From: Anaerotardibacter muris
Lineage (GTDB): Bacteria; Actinomycetota; Coriobacteriia; Coriobacteriales; Eggerthellaceae
Reading direction: 5' to 3'
DNA length: 64,000 nucleotides
Assembly: GCF_943192915.1 (NCBI RefSeq)
Contig: NZ_CALPCD010000001.1
Span: 372,001 to 436,000, forward strand
Below the pieces are notes generated by a model. It worked only from the letters and a program-made list of their open reading frames with translations, was not told the origin of the DNA and ran no database searches. Shown here one piece after another: positions 7,957 through 17,489 of this stretch (positions are counted from its first letter, which is position 1; every line of letters starts with the position of its first letter). The position numbers and the translations under genes were made by a program.

Positions 7957-10900
7957 TTATGCACCGTGGCCTCTTACCACCGACAACAATTCGTCGTAGG
8001 TAGAAATGGGTCCTTCGAATCGCACCTGCGAAGTGGACAGCTCATTGAACACTTTCTTTGCACACGCAATCTTCGCCCCTTCAATAGGGCTTAGTTCCAT
8101 TGTATCCATAGTGCCCTTTGTCTCGGCTATGAAATATACGTGTTGAACACTTCCTTCATTAAACGCAATCGCCCAGTCAGGAGCGTACTCGCCTACAGGA
8201 GTGGGTATCTTGAACGTGCGCGGCATCTTTGCGTAAACACAGACCTCAGCAGCCACATCCATCGCCTCTGCGAACTCCTTTTCCTTCTGGCTATCAAAGA
8301 ACACATAGTCCTGGATATTCTTCTTAGCTTTCAGTGCTTTAGATATGTTCTCTGGCATGCGCTCGGTAAAGATTTTTGTATTGAACTCGTCTTCGATCTG
8401 GTGGTAGGTCACATGATCGATGACCGTAGTGGCTTTCTCGTCAACGATAATAGAGCTGGCCTTCTTGATGAACTCCTCAGGATTACGCTTGTAAAGCGAA
8501 TACTTCAAAGGACTTATGCGAGAAAGGATGGTAGCGGCAGTGCGCCTTGTGACCTTTGCTGCCTGCGCGACCTCACCAACCAGGTCGTAGGTAACGTGTA
8601 TCTGCTGGTCGAGTTCAAGGACCCTGCTCTCCGTGCTCTTAGTTTTGAAGATCGCCTTCTCTTCAATATCCTCACGCCTTGCGGCCTCCTTCTGAGCGCC
8701 AGTCGTAAGAGTATATGAGGGTTCGCTTACTTGGAGGTTCGCATCGATTGCTGCCACAGCCTTACGGATGAGTTCCTCGTCATCGAACGACACCGTATAG
8801 GCGTGCTTCTTGTTGATCCTCTTCCAGAGCTCTTGGAACTCGCGCTTGTGATAGTTATCGTTGAGCGCGTTCTTGGCGACCTTGGGGACATTGCCGTTGG
8901 CGATCATAGCGGAGAGCACACTCGGCTCATAGACGCTTCTCACGAGGAGTTCGGCTGCCTGAAGCATCGGCTCCTCGCGCATATCCTCGGGCAGATTCAC
9001 GATGGCGTATTCGTAAAATTCTCCCTCTCGGAACTTCAAGGACGGACGGTCGTTCTCGTCGAGGAAGTCACCTTTGATGAGGCACTTATAGAGTTCCTTG
9101 GACTCGCGATCGTTGAACGTTACGGTCTCGCCCGTGTTAGGAAGCGTGACCTGGCGACCCGCGAAGAAATCCATCTCGATGACGATCGGGCGTTCCCGCA
9201 GTTCCGCCTTGATGTCCTTCTGCAGAGCATCCACGAACGACGAATAACTCTCCGATGCAATGACGGTCAGTACGTTCACGTTGTGCACATCCCGTGTGCC
9301 CAGGTACATTGCATCCTGGCGCTCACCCTCCTGGTCCACGCAGAGTCGAAGACCGCGGCCGACCTCTTGACGCTTGCCGGTTTCTGAGCCAGAGCTCTTA
9401 AGGGTGCAGATCTGAAAGATATTCGGGTTGTCCCAACCCTCCCTAAGCGCTGAATGGCTAAAGATGAAGCGTACGGGCTCCTCAAAAGAGAGTAGGCGCT
9501 CCTTGTCTTTCAAAATCAAGTCATAGGCTCGGCGCGCATTATCGTCGTTCGCCCCAAGGCCGTTAGTCTGCTCGGCTTTCTTCTCAGAGCTCTCGACGGC
9601 ATTGCCCTTCTTATCGATGCTGAAATAACCGGAATGCACTTCGTGAGCAGTATCTCGCTTCAGGTAGTCAAGGTAGGATCTCTCTAACTCATCGCCAATG
9701 GTCGGGTCAGAGAGGCGCTCCTCAACGGCACGCTCGTATTCTTCCTCGAACACCTTGCCATAGCCGACTGTCTCCTCATTGCCCGAAGTATCCCTGTACT
9801 TCGCCACCTCATCAATGAAGAAGAGCGACAGACACTTGATGCCGCGATAGAAAAGTGCCTCCTCCTTCTGCAGATGCGAAGCGATGGTTTCTCGAATCTG
9901 AATACGGCGCATATCCGCTTCAGCTGAATCACCGTAAACAACACCCCGTTGAAGAATCTCGCCATTTAGAAAGCGCACATATCCTATGCGACCATCTTGA
10001 TCTGGCACGATTCCGTCGTTGCCAGATGCGATCACATAATCGCGATAGACCTCAAGGCGGGTATCGCCGGTTTTATCGTAAATGCTCTCACCCTCACTGA
10101 AACGCTTGGTCTTTTTGACTACTTTCCCACCAGCAGACATGGCCTTGAATTCTATAACCGCCTCAGGAGCCTTGTCCTTGGAAACGATGATGTCCTTTAG
10201 ATAAAGATAGCCGTCAGTGCCGCGCATATTCTTAAGCTCGAAACCCTTCACCTCGATACGTTTGACCAGCTTCTCGTTGAACGCATCAAGAGCATCAAGG
10301 GCGTACACCATGTTGTGCTTTTCGCGATGTGTAGCTGAATAGTTAAGCACGAACAGTGGATTGAACCGTTCGATACCCTTCCAAGTGGCAGAGTTCTTCT
10401 TGCCCATTTTTTGAGGCTCATCGACGATGACGATTGGGTTATTTGCTGCTATGACATCGATGGGTCGGCGGCTCCCGAAGTCATCGCGCTCGTCGAAGAT
10501 GATACGTGCCGCCTTGTTGTTGGCTCCTTCCTTCATGGAAGAGTTGAACGCCTGCATGTTGATGATCATGACGTTGATGTCGGCGCTTTGAGAGAAGGAG
10601 TCGAGCTCGTTCAGCCTATCGGAATCGTAGATGAAATAGCGTATCGAGCGCTCGTATTGCTCGAAGAAATGCTGCTCTGTGCTCTGGAGGCTCTTGTTCA
10701 CGCCCTCGCGGATAGCAATGGATGGCACCACAATAATGAACTTAGTCCATCCGTAAAGGCGGTTCAACTCGAACATGGTCTTGGTGTAGACATAAGTCTT
10801 GCCAGTACCTGTCTCCATTTCTATGTCCAGCTGGCATGCCCCAAGATCGTCCGAGAGCACCAAGGACTCCTCCAGCTGATTGCGCGACTGTACCCGGTTG

Positions 10901-11133
10901 ATGTTACGCAGAAGCTCGTGACTATCCAGAACGAGAGGGGCGTTTCCATAGCCCTCTTCCGATAATCCTACGGAATGCGGGAACATTGAAACCGTATCGG
11001 CTTGACCGCGCCTCATCACACCTAGGTTCCTTAAATAAGTGAACGCTTCACTTTTGGGCTGCCCCTCGAAAACATCAGACACAGCATCGGCCGCAGCTGT
11101 CTGATAGGGCTGAATCTTGAATTTGAACCGCAT
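7957..11133 (-). CDS. res: Type III restriction enzyme, Res subunit
   Basis: 1058 aa helicase-nuclease that, with Mod, cleaves DNA carrying two inversely oriented unmethylated sites. N-terminal SF2 helicase: Walker A METGTGKT (about residues 106-113), Walker B-type VIVDEPQKMG, motif III region NYSATHR, and motif V/VI segment HSALREGWDNPNIFQ ... GRGLRLC. The C-terminal nuclease shows PVGEYAPDWAIAF and YFIAETKGTMD (PD-(D/E)xK pattern: D, then ExK). Starts one base before the end of mod (11134), so the two are directly adjacent. Full length with no visible damage. Confidence 0.95.
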   Translation of the reverse strand: MRFKFKIQPYQTAAADAVSDVFEGQPKSEAFTYLRNLGVMRRGQADTVSMFPHSVGLSEEGYGNAPLVLDSHELLRNINRVQSRNQLEESLVLSDDLGACQLDIEMETGTGKTYVYTKTMFELNRLYGWTKFIIVVPSIAIREGVNKSLQSTEQHFFEQYERSIRYFIYDSDRLNELDSFSQSADINVMIINMQAFNSSMKEGANNKAARIIFDERDDFGSRRPIDVIAANNPIVIVDEPQKMGKKNSATWKGIERFNPLFVLNYSATHREKHNMVYALDALDAFNEKLVKRIEVKGFELKNMRGTDGYLYLKDIIVSKDKAPEAVIEFKAMSAGGKVVKKTKRFSEGESIYDKTGDTRLEVYRDYVIASGNDGIVPDQDGRIGYVRFLNGEILQRGVVYGDSAEADMRRIQIRETIASHLQKEEALFYRGIKCLSLFFIDEVAKYRDTSGNEETVGYGKVFEEEYERAVEERLSDPTIGDELERSYLDYLKRDTAHEVHSGYFSIDKKGNAVESSEKKAEQTNGLGANDDNARRAYDLILKDKERLLSFEEPVRFIFSHSALREGWDNPNIFQICTLKSSGSETGKRQEVGRGLRLCVDQEGERQDAMYLGTRDVHNVNVLTVIASESYSSFVDALQKDIKAELRERPIVIEMDFFAGRQVTLPNTGETVTFNDRESKELYKCLIKGDFLDENDRPSLKFREGEFYEYAIVNLPEDMREEPMLQAAELLVRSVYEPSVLSAMIANGNVPKVAKNALNDNYHKREFQELWKRINKKHAYTVSFDDEELIRKAVAAIDANLQVSEPSYTLTTGAQKEAARREDIEEKAIFKTKSTESRVLELDQQIHVTYDLVGEVAQAAKVTRRTAATILSRISPLKYSLYKRNPEEFIKKASSIIVDEKATTVIDHVTYHQIEDEFNTKIFTERMPENISKALKAKKNIQDYVFFDSQKEKEFAEAMDVAAEVCVYAKMPRTFKIPTPVGEYAPDWAIAFNEGSVQHVYFIAETKGTMDTMELSPIEGAKIACAKKVFNELSTSQVRFEGPISTYDELLSVVRGHGA

Positions 11134-13051
11134 CTAGATCACCCGACGGATGGTATCGGGACTGAAGGTCTTGAACAGCTCCTCGAAGTTCGTGGCAGCA
11201 GAGTCATCCTTGAAGGATAGATCACGCATGACAGCATAGGTGGGCTCTCGTCGAGCCATCTCCTCAATGACTTCATTGGTCACATCGACATCGAAACATG
11301 CCAGCAGTTGCCCATAGTTCACATCGAAGACCTTTTTGCCACATATTTCGAGCGTCTCGATGTGCTCAGAATACGGGATGCGGAATGCGGGGAGCACCTG
11401 GAAGAGGATGTCTTCCGGAGTGCGACCGTCTTTCACGTTGTCGATGGCGTCGAGGAGCGATGCCTGGTCGGTCTGATCAGGCGTGAGGTATGTGTCTCTG
11501 AAATTTGATGAGTCTATCTTTAGAACACGGAAGCCGATATCAGGAAGTGATTTAGGTTCTTCGCCTGGCTTCAACTGCTTGTTTTCAGTATGAATTGCTT
11601 CGACTATTTTGTTTCCAGCGCGTCTAATTCGCTCCTCGCCAATCTCGCAGATACTCTTGAATCCCCCTGAAAGCGGCTCGTTGACTTGAACAAGGATAAA
11701 CTGCCTCTGGGTATCTTCCTCTGCGTTTAACTCAAATATAGCTTGCGCCAAAGTACCCGACCCTGAAAAAAAATCAAGAGCAATAATATCTTTTGAAGGG
11801 TGCATTCTTATTAAGTACTTTATAAGCGATACTGGCTTTGTGTAGTCGAAAGGAACAAACCCAAACATCTCTTTTAATTCTGAATAGGCTTCGTCATTGC
11901 GCAGCACGCTGCATTCGTCTTTATTGAGAACATCGGATGGAGCAATGTATTTATTATCAGAATCCAGATAGTAATACATCGTCTGAAAGTTTGGCTTTTT
12001 GAATTGAAAGCGCTGACCATTCAGCACTCTCACATTCATCGTCTCTTGAGCCCATTTAAACCGCCCCGTAATGTCAAGAGGATTGTGATTCACTCCGTTT
12101 TCAACTATCAAATCATTATGCAAAATGACATACTTCTCATCGTCTCCATATCGTCCAGCAGGATAAACTCCATCTGGGAACGCGCAGTCAATCGATTCAG
12201 CCGGAACAGTTAGCCTGGAATGCTTGTTTCCACTATTAAATAAAGGCGCGGCCGTATTATACGAATCCGGCCCCCTCAAGCCTAGAAGCTCAGGCTTTCT
12301 ATAGCAAAGCACATATTCATATTTATTTCTAATAAATTTGCTGAGGGTAGGTGCTTTACTGGTCTTGTTCCATTTAAAGATACCAACACGCATTTTGCTA
12401 GAAAAAATGCTGTCGCATATCGAAAGCATATTTGATAGCTCATTGTCATCGATACTGATAAAGATTACTCCGTCTGCACTTAAAAGATCCTTAGCTAAAA
12501 GAAGCCTCGGATATATCATCGAACACCAGTCTGAATGGAATCGTCCATTGCTCTCTAAGTTTGCGACAAGGCGGCCGTCATCTGTGGTTTCTCCACTCTC
12601 GTACTCTTCATCGGACATGACAAAATTGTCATCGTATATAAAATCGTTCCCAGTATTGTAGGGTGGGTCAATGTAGATCAGCTTTATCTTTCCTGCGTAG
12701 GTTTCCTTGAGAAGTTTAAGCGCATCGAGATTGTCGCCCTCGATGTAGAGGTTCTTGGTAGTATCCCAGTCCACGCTCTTCTCAGGGCATGGGATCATCG
12801 TCTTGTCGATTGGACGTCGAGCCTCAGCCTTCGCCTCGCGCTTACCAGGCCAGGTGAACTGATAGCGCTCTCGTTGACCTTCGGCTACATCTCCCAGCAG
12901 ATCTCTCAGAGCATCAAAGTCAATTGTTTTTTCAATGAACCCCCCCCCCGCGCACGTTTTCGACCTCGGTGGCAACTTGCGGGAACAGATCTATCAATTT
13001 CTCAATGTTTTCTTTGGTTATATCGGATGTTTTGGTGTCAATCTTCTTCAT
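11134..13051 (-). pseudogene. mod: Type III DNA adenine methyltransferase Mod, frame-shifted at a G10 tract (probably phase-variable, OFF)
   Basis: N6-adenine methyltransferase and specificity subunit of the type III system. Reading from ATG 13051 (AAAGGA six bases upstream) gives MKKIDTKTSDITKENIEKLI..., the usual Mod N-terminus, but hits TGA just after a run of ten G (12940-12949). After the tract the other frame continues FIEKTIDFDALRDLLGD, with catalytic IDPPYNTGNDF and AdoMet-binding DFFSGSGTLAQA motifs, to a normal stop. Nine or twelve G would give one continuous protein of about 638 aa. The downstream frame alone starts only from a TTG at 12975 without a ribosome site. A homopolymer of this length in mod is the classic set-up for slipped-strand ON/OFF switching; assembly error is the alternative. 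Confidence 0.88.
12940..12949 (-). repeat. mod: Homopolymer tract (C10 on plus, G10 on mod strand)
   Basis: Ten-base mononucleotide run inside the 5' part of mod. Changing it by minus one or plus two bases restores the frame between MKKIDTK... and FIEKTIDF.... It is the longest G/C homopolymer I noticed in the window. Confidence 0.95.
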
Positions 13052-13218
13052 TACTATCCTTTCAGCAGGATGCCCACCTCGTTCTTTTGTCGCACTCCGG
13101 CAGTAACAAAACCTAATCCTCTTGCTCATCTCTTGAACGCTTTCTGACCAGGTTCCAAGGTGTCCACTTTTTATATTCGCGAAACTGGGGTACTTTAGGG
13201 TCTAACCCCAAAGGACCA

Positions 13219-13289
13219 CACATCCGCAGCACCGTGCATGGTTGAACCTGTCCCCTTTTTGTCCGGGACAGAATTGAACCCGTCCCCGG
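13219..13289. repeat. REP-like element A2 with truncated right end of large repeat B
   Basis: Starts with ACATCCGCAGCACCGTGC (13219-13236), identical in kind to the right terminus of the large inverted repeats at 22304-22485 and 42756-42931, then GTTGAACCTGTCCCC, the GTCCGGGACAG core and TTGAACCCGTCCCC, ending at the aminopeptidase stop codon. Marks the right edge of the restriction-modification island. Confidence 0.75.
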
Positions 13290-14744
13290 TTATGAGCGAA
13301 GGAAGGCTACGTAGCCTTTGAAGGCTTCGTAGATGTCGGCTTTGGACGTTACTTCCCAGGGGGAATGCATCGACAGGACGGGTACGCCGGAGTCGATCAC
13401 GTTCATGCCGTACTTCGCGGGGATATAGGCGATGGTTCCGCCGCCGCCAGCGTTCACGCGACCCAGTTCGGCAGTCTGGTAATTCACGCCGGCTTCGTCC
13501 ATGATATTGCGCAAGCTTGCCATGTATTCGGCGTTCGCATCGTTGGAGCCCGACTTGCCGCCAGAGCCCGTGTACTTGTTGAACACCAGACCACGACCAC
13601 AATAGGCAGAATTCTTCGTTTCGTAGACCGAAGCGTATGAAGGATCGAATGCGGCGCTCACATCTGAAGAGAGCATCGACGAACGCGCCAGGCAACGGCG
13701 CAATGCCAGCTCGCTGGGAGCTTCCAGAAGCGCCAGGATCTCGGCCATGGTGTTCTCGAAGAACGCCGAGGTCATGCCCGTGGCGCCAACACTGCCGATC
13801 TCTTCTTTATCCACCAGGATGCACACCGCCGTGCGCTTGGGGTTCTTCACGGCTAGCTGCGCCTCCAAGCTGGTGTAGGCGCACACGCGGTCATCCTGAC
13901 CGTAACCGATCACCATCGAGCAATCCAGGCCACAATCGCGCGCGGGGCCTGCGGGCACCACTTCGATCTCGGCCGAGAGGAAATCCTCTTCTTCGATGCC
14001 GTAGTTTTCCAGCAGAAGCTTCAGCACGCGAGCACGCACGGCTTCTTTGCTTGCCATGGCTTCGATCTTCTCTTCGTAGGTCATATCATCTTCGTCGCGC
14101 TTTTCATCTGCATCGGCACCTTCGGCTTTCTCGAGCACGAGCGGCTCGCTGCCGATGAGCACATCCAGGCTCTCGCCCTCGACCACTTCGCGACCGTTCT
14201 TCTTCAGCTGCTCAGCGCCCAGGTGTGGCAGCAGATCGGTAACGCAGAAGACGGGTTCATCAGGGTTTTCGCCGATCGAAACATCCACTACGGTGCCATC
14301 CTTCTTCACGATAACGCCCTGTAATGCCAGCGGCAGCGCCACCCACTGGTAGTTCTTGATGCCGCCATAATAATGCGTATCAAGCAGCACGAAATCGTTC
14401 GCTTCATAGAGCGGATTCTGCTTCAGGTCCAGACGCGGCGAGTCGATGTGCGCGCCTAGGATGTTCACGCCCTTTTCGATGTCTTCGGTGCCGATCTGCA
14501 CGAGCATGACCGCTTTGCCGTAGTTGCTCGCCCATACCTTGCTACCAGGCCTGAGCGGCAAGCCCATAGCGATGGCCTGATCGAGCGGAATGTAGCCTGC
14601 GGCCTCGGCTAGCTCGATGGCGCGTGTGGCGCATGCGCGCTCGGTCTTGCATTTCGAAAGGAAGCCCTTGTAGCTTTCGGCGAGCTTCGTCAAAGCCTTA
14701 CGGTCGGTTTCGGTATAGGTCTTCCAGGCGTTCTTTCGTTCCAT
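13290..14744 (-). CDS. M18 family aminopeptidase
   Basis: Dinuclear zinc exopeptidase (484 aa) releasing N-terminal, typically acidic or neutral, residues from peptides in the cytoplasm. ATG at 14744 (MERKNAWKTY) is chosen over a longer frame; a GAAAGAAG sequence precedes it. Metal and catalytic signatures: GAHIDSPRLDLK (first zinc His/Asp), DTHYYGGIKNYQW, LVDKEEIGSVGATGM (catalytic/bridging Glu) and C-terminal LSMHSPWEVTSKAD (His ligand). An acidic insert near residues 215-235 (EGADADEKRDEDD) is lineage-specific. Transcribed divergently from rubrerythrin. Confidence 0.93.
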   Translation of the reverse strand: MERKNAWKTYTETDRKALTKLAESYKGFLSKCKTERACATRAIELAEAAGYIPLDQAIAMGLPLRPGSKVWASNYGKAVMLVQIGTEDIEKGVNILGAHIDSPRLDLKQNPLYEANDFVLLDTHYYGGIKNYQWVALPLALQGVIVKKDGTVVDVSIGENPDEPVFCVTDLLPHLGAEQLKKNGREVVEGESLDVLIGSEPLVLEKAEGADADEKRDEDDMTYEEKIEAMASKEAVRARVLKLLLENYGIEEEDFLSAEIEVVPAGPARDCGLDCSMVIGYGQDDRVCAYTSLEAQLAVKNPKRTAVCILVDKEEIGSVGATGMTSAFFENTMAEILALLEAPSELALRRCLARSSMLSSDVSAAFDPSYASVYETKNSAYCGRGLVFNKYTGSGGKSGSNDANAEYMASLRNIMDEAGVNYQTAELGRVNAGGGGTIAYIPAKYGMNVIDSGVPVLSMHSPWEVTSKADIYEAFKGYVAFLRS

Positions 14745-14812
14745 GTTCGCTTCTTTCATTGCGCGTGTTGGCGCTTTCCAAGTTAACCGTTCAATTGCAA
14801 CCGTGCCGTTTA

Positions 14813-14841
14813 TTGCATCGCGCGGTCGCACCTTGTAGAAT
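14813..14841 (+). promoter_or_regulatory. Sigma-70-type promoter for rubrerythrin
   Basis: TTGCAT (14813-14818), 17-base spacer, TAGAAT (14836-14841). Transcription would start about 105 bases before the rubrerythrin ATG. Confidence 0.6.
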
Positions 14842-14952
14842 TCTACCGTAAGAACTGTGTGCTCATTTTGTAAGCGAGAAGAGTACAAAATGGATGCACA
14901 GTTCAACTGCCTTAAAACGATGATCGCGCGCGATCGAACAGGAGTGATGAAC

Positions 14953-15573
14953 ATGACGCAGCACGTACGTGACGTAATCCCAACCCCGGACAATTCCACC
15001 AACTTCAACGTAGTCGCAGACAGCAAGACCACTGTTGGCACCACGCTGGACAACCTGAAGGCTGCTGTTAACGGCGAAACTGGCGCATCCGCAACCTACA
15101 GCGCTTATGCAGAGCAGGCAGACGCCGAAGGCCACAAGCGCCTCGCATCCCTGTGGCGTGCAACTGCCGCAGCAGAGCAGATCCATATCGCAATGGAATA
15201 CAACCTGGTCATGGCCGAGGACGAGAACTGGCCGCGCCCCGAGGTTTCCAAGTCTTCAGACACTCCTCTGGACCTGAACCTGATCGCTTCCGCTAACGGC
15301 GAGATCTATGAGACCTCCGATATGTATCCCTCCTTCATCAAGAAGGCTCAGGAAGAGGGCAAGAACGCTGCAGTGCTCGTGTTCACCCGCGCGAAGCTGG
15401 CTGAGGGCTATCATGCAGCACTCTACCTCGATGCTTACAACAACATCGATACCCCCAACGATGAGCACTACTACCTCTGCCCCGTTTGTGGCTACATCCA
15501 CCAGGGCAAGGATTTCGAGAAGTGCCCGATCTGCTTCACCCCGGCAAGCAAGTTCGTCGAGTACGACTTCTAA
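14953..15573 (+). CDS. Rubrerythrin
   Basis: Non-haem di-iron peroxidase (206 aa) that removes hydrogen peroxide in anaerobes using electrons from NAD(P)H via rubredoxin-like centres. The ATG at 14953 has AGGAG eight bases upstream; another ATG six bases earlier is too close to it. The four-helix domain carries two ExxH-type iron motifs (AAAEQIHIAMEY and KLAEGYHAAL) with additional glutamates; the C-terminus is a rubredoxin-like FeS(Cys)4 site, CPVCGY ... CPICF. Monocistronic, with its own promoter and strong terminator, as expected of a highly expressed oxidative-stress gene. Confidence 0.95.
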   Translation: MTQHVRDVIPTPDNSTNFNVVADSKTTVGTTLDNLKAAVNGETGASATYSAYAEQADAEGHKRLASLWRATAAAEQIHIAMEYNLVMAEDENWPRPEVSKSSDTPLDLNLIASANGEIYETSDMYPSFIKKAQEEGKNAAVLVFTRAKLAEGYHAALYLDAYNNIDTPNDEHYYLCPVCGYIHQGKDFEKCPICFTPASKFVEYDF

Positions 15574-15615
15574 TTGCCCGCAGCCTGGGTGCTGCGCGTT
15601 ACATACGCATCGGGA

Positions 15616-15645
15616 AGGCCGCTCACCTCGAGCGGCCTTTTTGTT
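15616..15645 (+). terminator. Rho-independent terminator of rubrerythrin
   Basis: GGCCGCT-cacctcg-AGCGGCC stem-loop followed by TTTTTGTTG, 40 bases after the stop codon. Confidence 0.9.
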
Positions 15646-15669
15646 GTGTGAAAGTGTCTGGGCGAGGTC

Positions 15670-16386
15670 TTACCAGTTGAAGACTTCGCCAACGTTCATG
15701 GCTAAGCAGTGGTCGGCAGTACGGTCGAGCGGGCTGGGGTCGCGGTTGATCACGATGAGGTTGTCGCCTGTGAAGAAATCAGTCAGGCCAGCAGCGGGAT
15801 AGACCACGCGCGAAGTACCCGCGATGATGAGCGTTTTCGCCTTCGCGATGTCTTCGATAGCCGCTTGCATCACGCGCTGATCGAGCGGTTCTTCATAGAG
15901 CACCACATCGGGGCGGATGATGCCTCCGCATTCACAATAGGGCACGCCATCGGCCGCCATCACCGCGTCGAGGCCGTAGCGCATCCCGCACTGCTTGCAA
16001 TAGTTACGATGGATGCTGCCGTGCAGTTCATGTACGCGCTTCGAGCCCGCCGCCTGATGCAGGCCGTCAACATTCTGCGTGATGATGCTACGTAGGATGC
16101 CGCGCTCTTCAAGTTCCGCAAGCTTCTTATGCGCCTGGTTGGGCTGCGCGTCTTCGTGGACCATCTTCTCCTTGTAGAAGTCGTAGAACACATCGGGGTG
16201 TTCCTCGAAGAACGAATGGCTGACGATCACCTCGGGTGGATAGGGATAGCGCTGGTTGAACACGCCTTTCGCACTGCGGAAATCGGGGATGCCGCTTTCG
16301 GTGGACACACCCGCGCCACCGAAGAAGACCACGCTCTGCGGCTCGGCGTTGTCGATGATGTCGCGTACTACCTGCAAGTCTTCCAT
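15670..16386 (-). CDS. NAD-dependent protein deacylase, Sir2 family
   Basis: Sirtuin (238 aa) removing acyl groups from lysines with NAD consumption. Start at 16386 (MEDLQVVRDI) has AAGGGAGAA upstream; an earlier in-frame start lacks a site. Motifs: GAGVSTESGIPDFRS (NAD binding), TQNVDGLH (catalytic core), HELHGS with the catalytic His, a zinc ribbon of CKQC ... CEC type, and GTSRVVYPAAGL. The spacing suits a bacterial class III/U sirtuin. Convergent with rubrerythrin. Substrates cannot be inferred. Confidence 0.94.
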   Translation of the reverse strand: MEDLQVVRDIIDNAEPQSVVFFGGAGVSTESGIPDFRSAKGVFNQRYPYPPEVIVSHSFFEEHPDVFYDFYKEKMVHEDAQPNQAHKKLAELEERGILRSIITQNVDGLHQAAGSKRVHELHGSIHRNYCKQCGMRYGLDAVMAADGVPYCECGGIIRPDVVLYEEPLDQRVMQAAIEDIAKAKTLIIAGTSRVVYPAAGLTDFFTGDNLIVINRDPSPLDRTADHCLAMNVGEVFNW

Positions 16387-16473
16387 CACGTTCTCCCTTT
16401 TCTTACTCTGGTCGCAAACACTCGAGCACCATCGGTCCCAAAATCTCATCGCATGAAGAGATCGCGAACGGCG

Positions 16474-16516
16474 GCCTGTCCCCTTTTTGTCCGGGACAGT
16501 TTCGGACCCGTCCCCA
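16474..16516. repeat. REP-like element, copy A3
   Basis: GCCTGTCCCC-tttttGTCCGGGACAG-tttcgGACCCGTCCCC, ending 14 bases from the stop codon of the solute-binding protein gene. Stand-alone copy without attached large repeat. Confidence 0.75.
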
Positions 16517-16529
16517 AGTCCGATGAGTC

Positions 16530-17486
16530 CTAGAGATATTCTACGGCAAGGCGATCGAGGGTGCCGTCTTCTTCCATAGCTTTGAGGGCTTCATTGATGG
16601 CGTCCTTCAAGTTCGAGGACTGCGAAGGGAGCGCGATGCCGTAGGCCTCCCCTGTCATGATGTATTCGATGATCTGCAGGTCTGCGAAACCGTTCTGGAG
16701 GCAATGGTTCGCAACAGGTAGATCGAGCACAACCGCCTGAACCTCTTTCGCCTGAAGGGCCTGCAAGCACTTTTGCGCCGAAGAGTATTCTGCGACTAGC
16801 TTCTCACTCGTGAGCGTTTTAGCGGTATCGAGGCATGTACTCCCTTTCACCACTGCAATGCGCGTCGTGTCGCGATCGAATTCCGTAGTGCTCAGATAGG
16901 TTGCGTTGCTTGCCTTCGAATCAGGCTGCTTTGCTGTTGTTTTGCTCGATTGCTTGCGCGCATCCGTGGGATACTTCGAGCTTTCCGTGCCTTGCTCGTC
17001 AACGGGCTTGCGGCAGATGACTGCCTGGTCGCCCACAAAATACCAATCAGAAAAATCTACCAGCTCGTCACGCTGGGACGTGATGGCCAGCGCCCCGAGC
17101 GCCACATCTCCCACGGGTTCAGGTGCTTCATCGGTTTCAGATGCATTCGCGGGCTTTTCGCACGTAAGGACAGAGAGCATCTCTGTGCGCGGAACGTTGA
17201 CGATCTGCAAGGTAAGGCCCAAACGATTCGCCACCTCTTTGGCTACCGCGATGTCGTAGCCCGAAGGATCTTCGGCACTGCCTGAAGAAAAAGGCGCATA
17301 GTCAAGGGCAGTGATGACCGTGAGCGTATCAGGCGTTACGAGCTCTTCAGCCCAGGCAGGCTTGCTATCTTGAGGTTCATCTTGCTCGGCACAGGCCGTG
17401 CAAAGACCAAGCACGCACAGCAGACAAGCCGCCAATACCAGGAACGTGAATATGCGAGCTACGTATGTCTTCGCCGTTTTTTGCAT
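16530..17486 (-). CDS. Extracellular solute-binding lipoprotein (SBP family 3, amino-acid type)
   Basis: 318 aa. Type II signal peptide: basic start, hydrophobic helix, lipobox LCTAC (Cys about residue 32). The mature part begins TLTVITALDYAPFSSG and GYDIAVAKEVANRLGL, the family-3 periplasmic-binding pattern for polar amino acids; TPF-type signature VKGSTCLDTAKTL follows. A Ser/Lys/Thr-rich insert at about residues 185-210 (EQGTESSKYPTDARKQSSKT...) interrupts the domain. No ABC permease or ATPase is next to it: it is the last gene of an operon with a TrpR-like regulator and a PTS-IIC-like protein (three-base gap, coupled). Ligand unknown. Confidence 0.88.
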   Translation of the reverse strand: MQKTAKTYVARIFTFLVLAACLLCVLGLCTACAEQDEPQDSKPAWAEELVTPDTLTVITALDYAPFSSGSAEDPSGYDIAVAKEVANRLGLTLQIVNVPRTEMLSVLTCEKPANASETDEAPEPVGDVALGALAITSQRDELVDFSDWYFVGDQAVICRKPVDEQGTESSKYPTDARKQSSKTTAKQPDSKASNATYLSTTEFDRDTTRIAVVKGSTCLDTAKTLTSEKLVAEYSSAQKCLQALQAKEVQAVVLDLPVANHCLQNGFADLQIIEYIMTGEAYGIALPSQSSNLKDAINEALKAMEEDGTLDRLAVEYL

Positions 17487-17489
17487 CTC

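Noticed and set aside
11134..12975. Shorter mod reading frame starting at TTG 12975
   Set aside because: It begins inside the sequence that encodes the true Mod N-terminus in another frame, has no ribosome site, and only exists because of the G10 tract.
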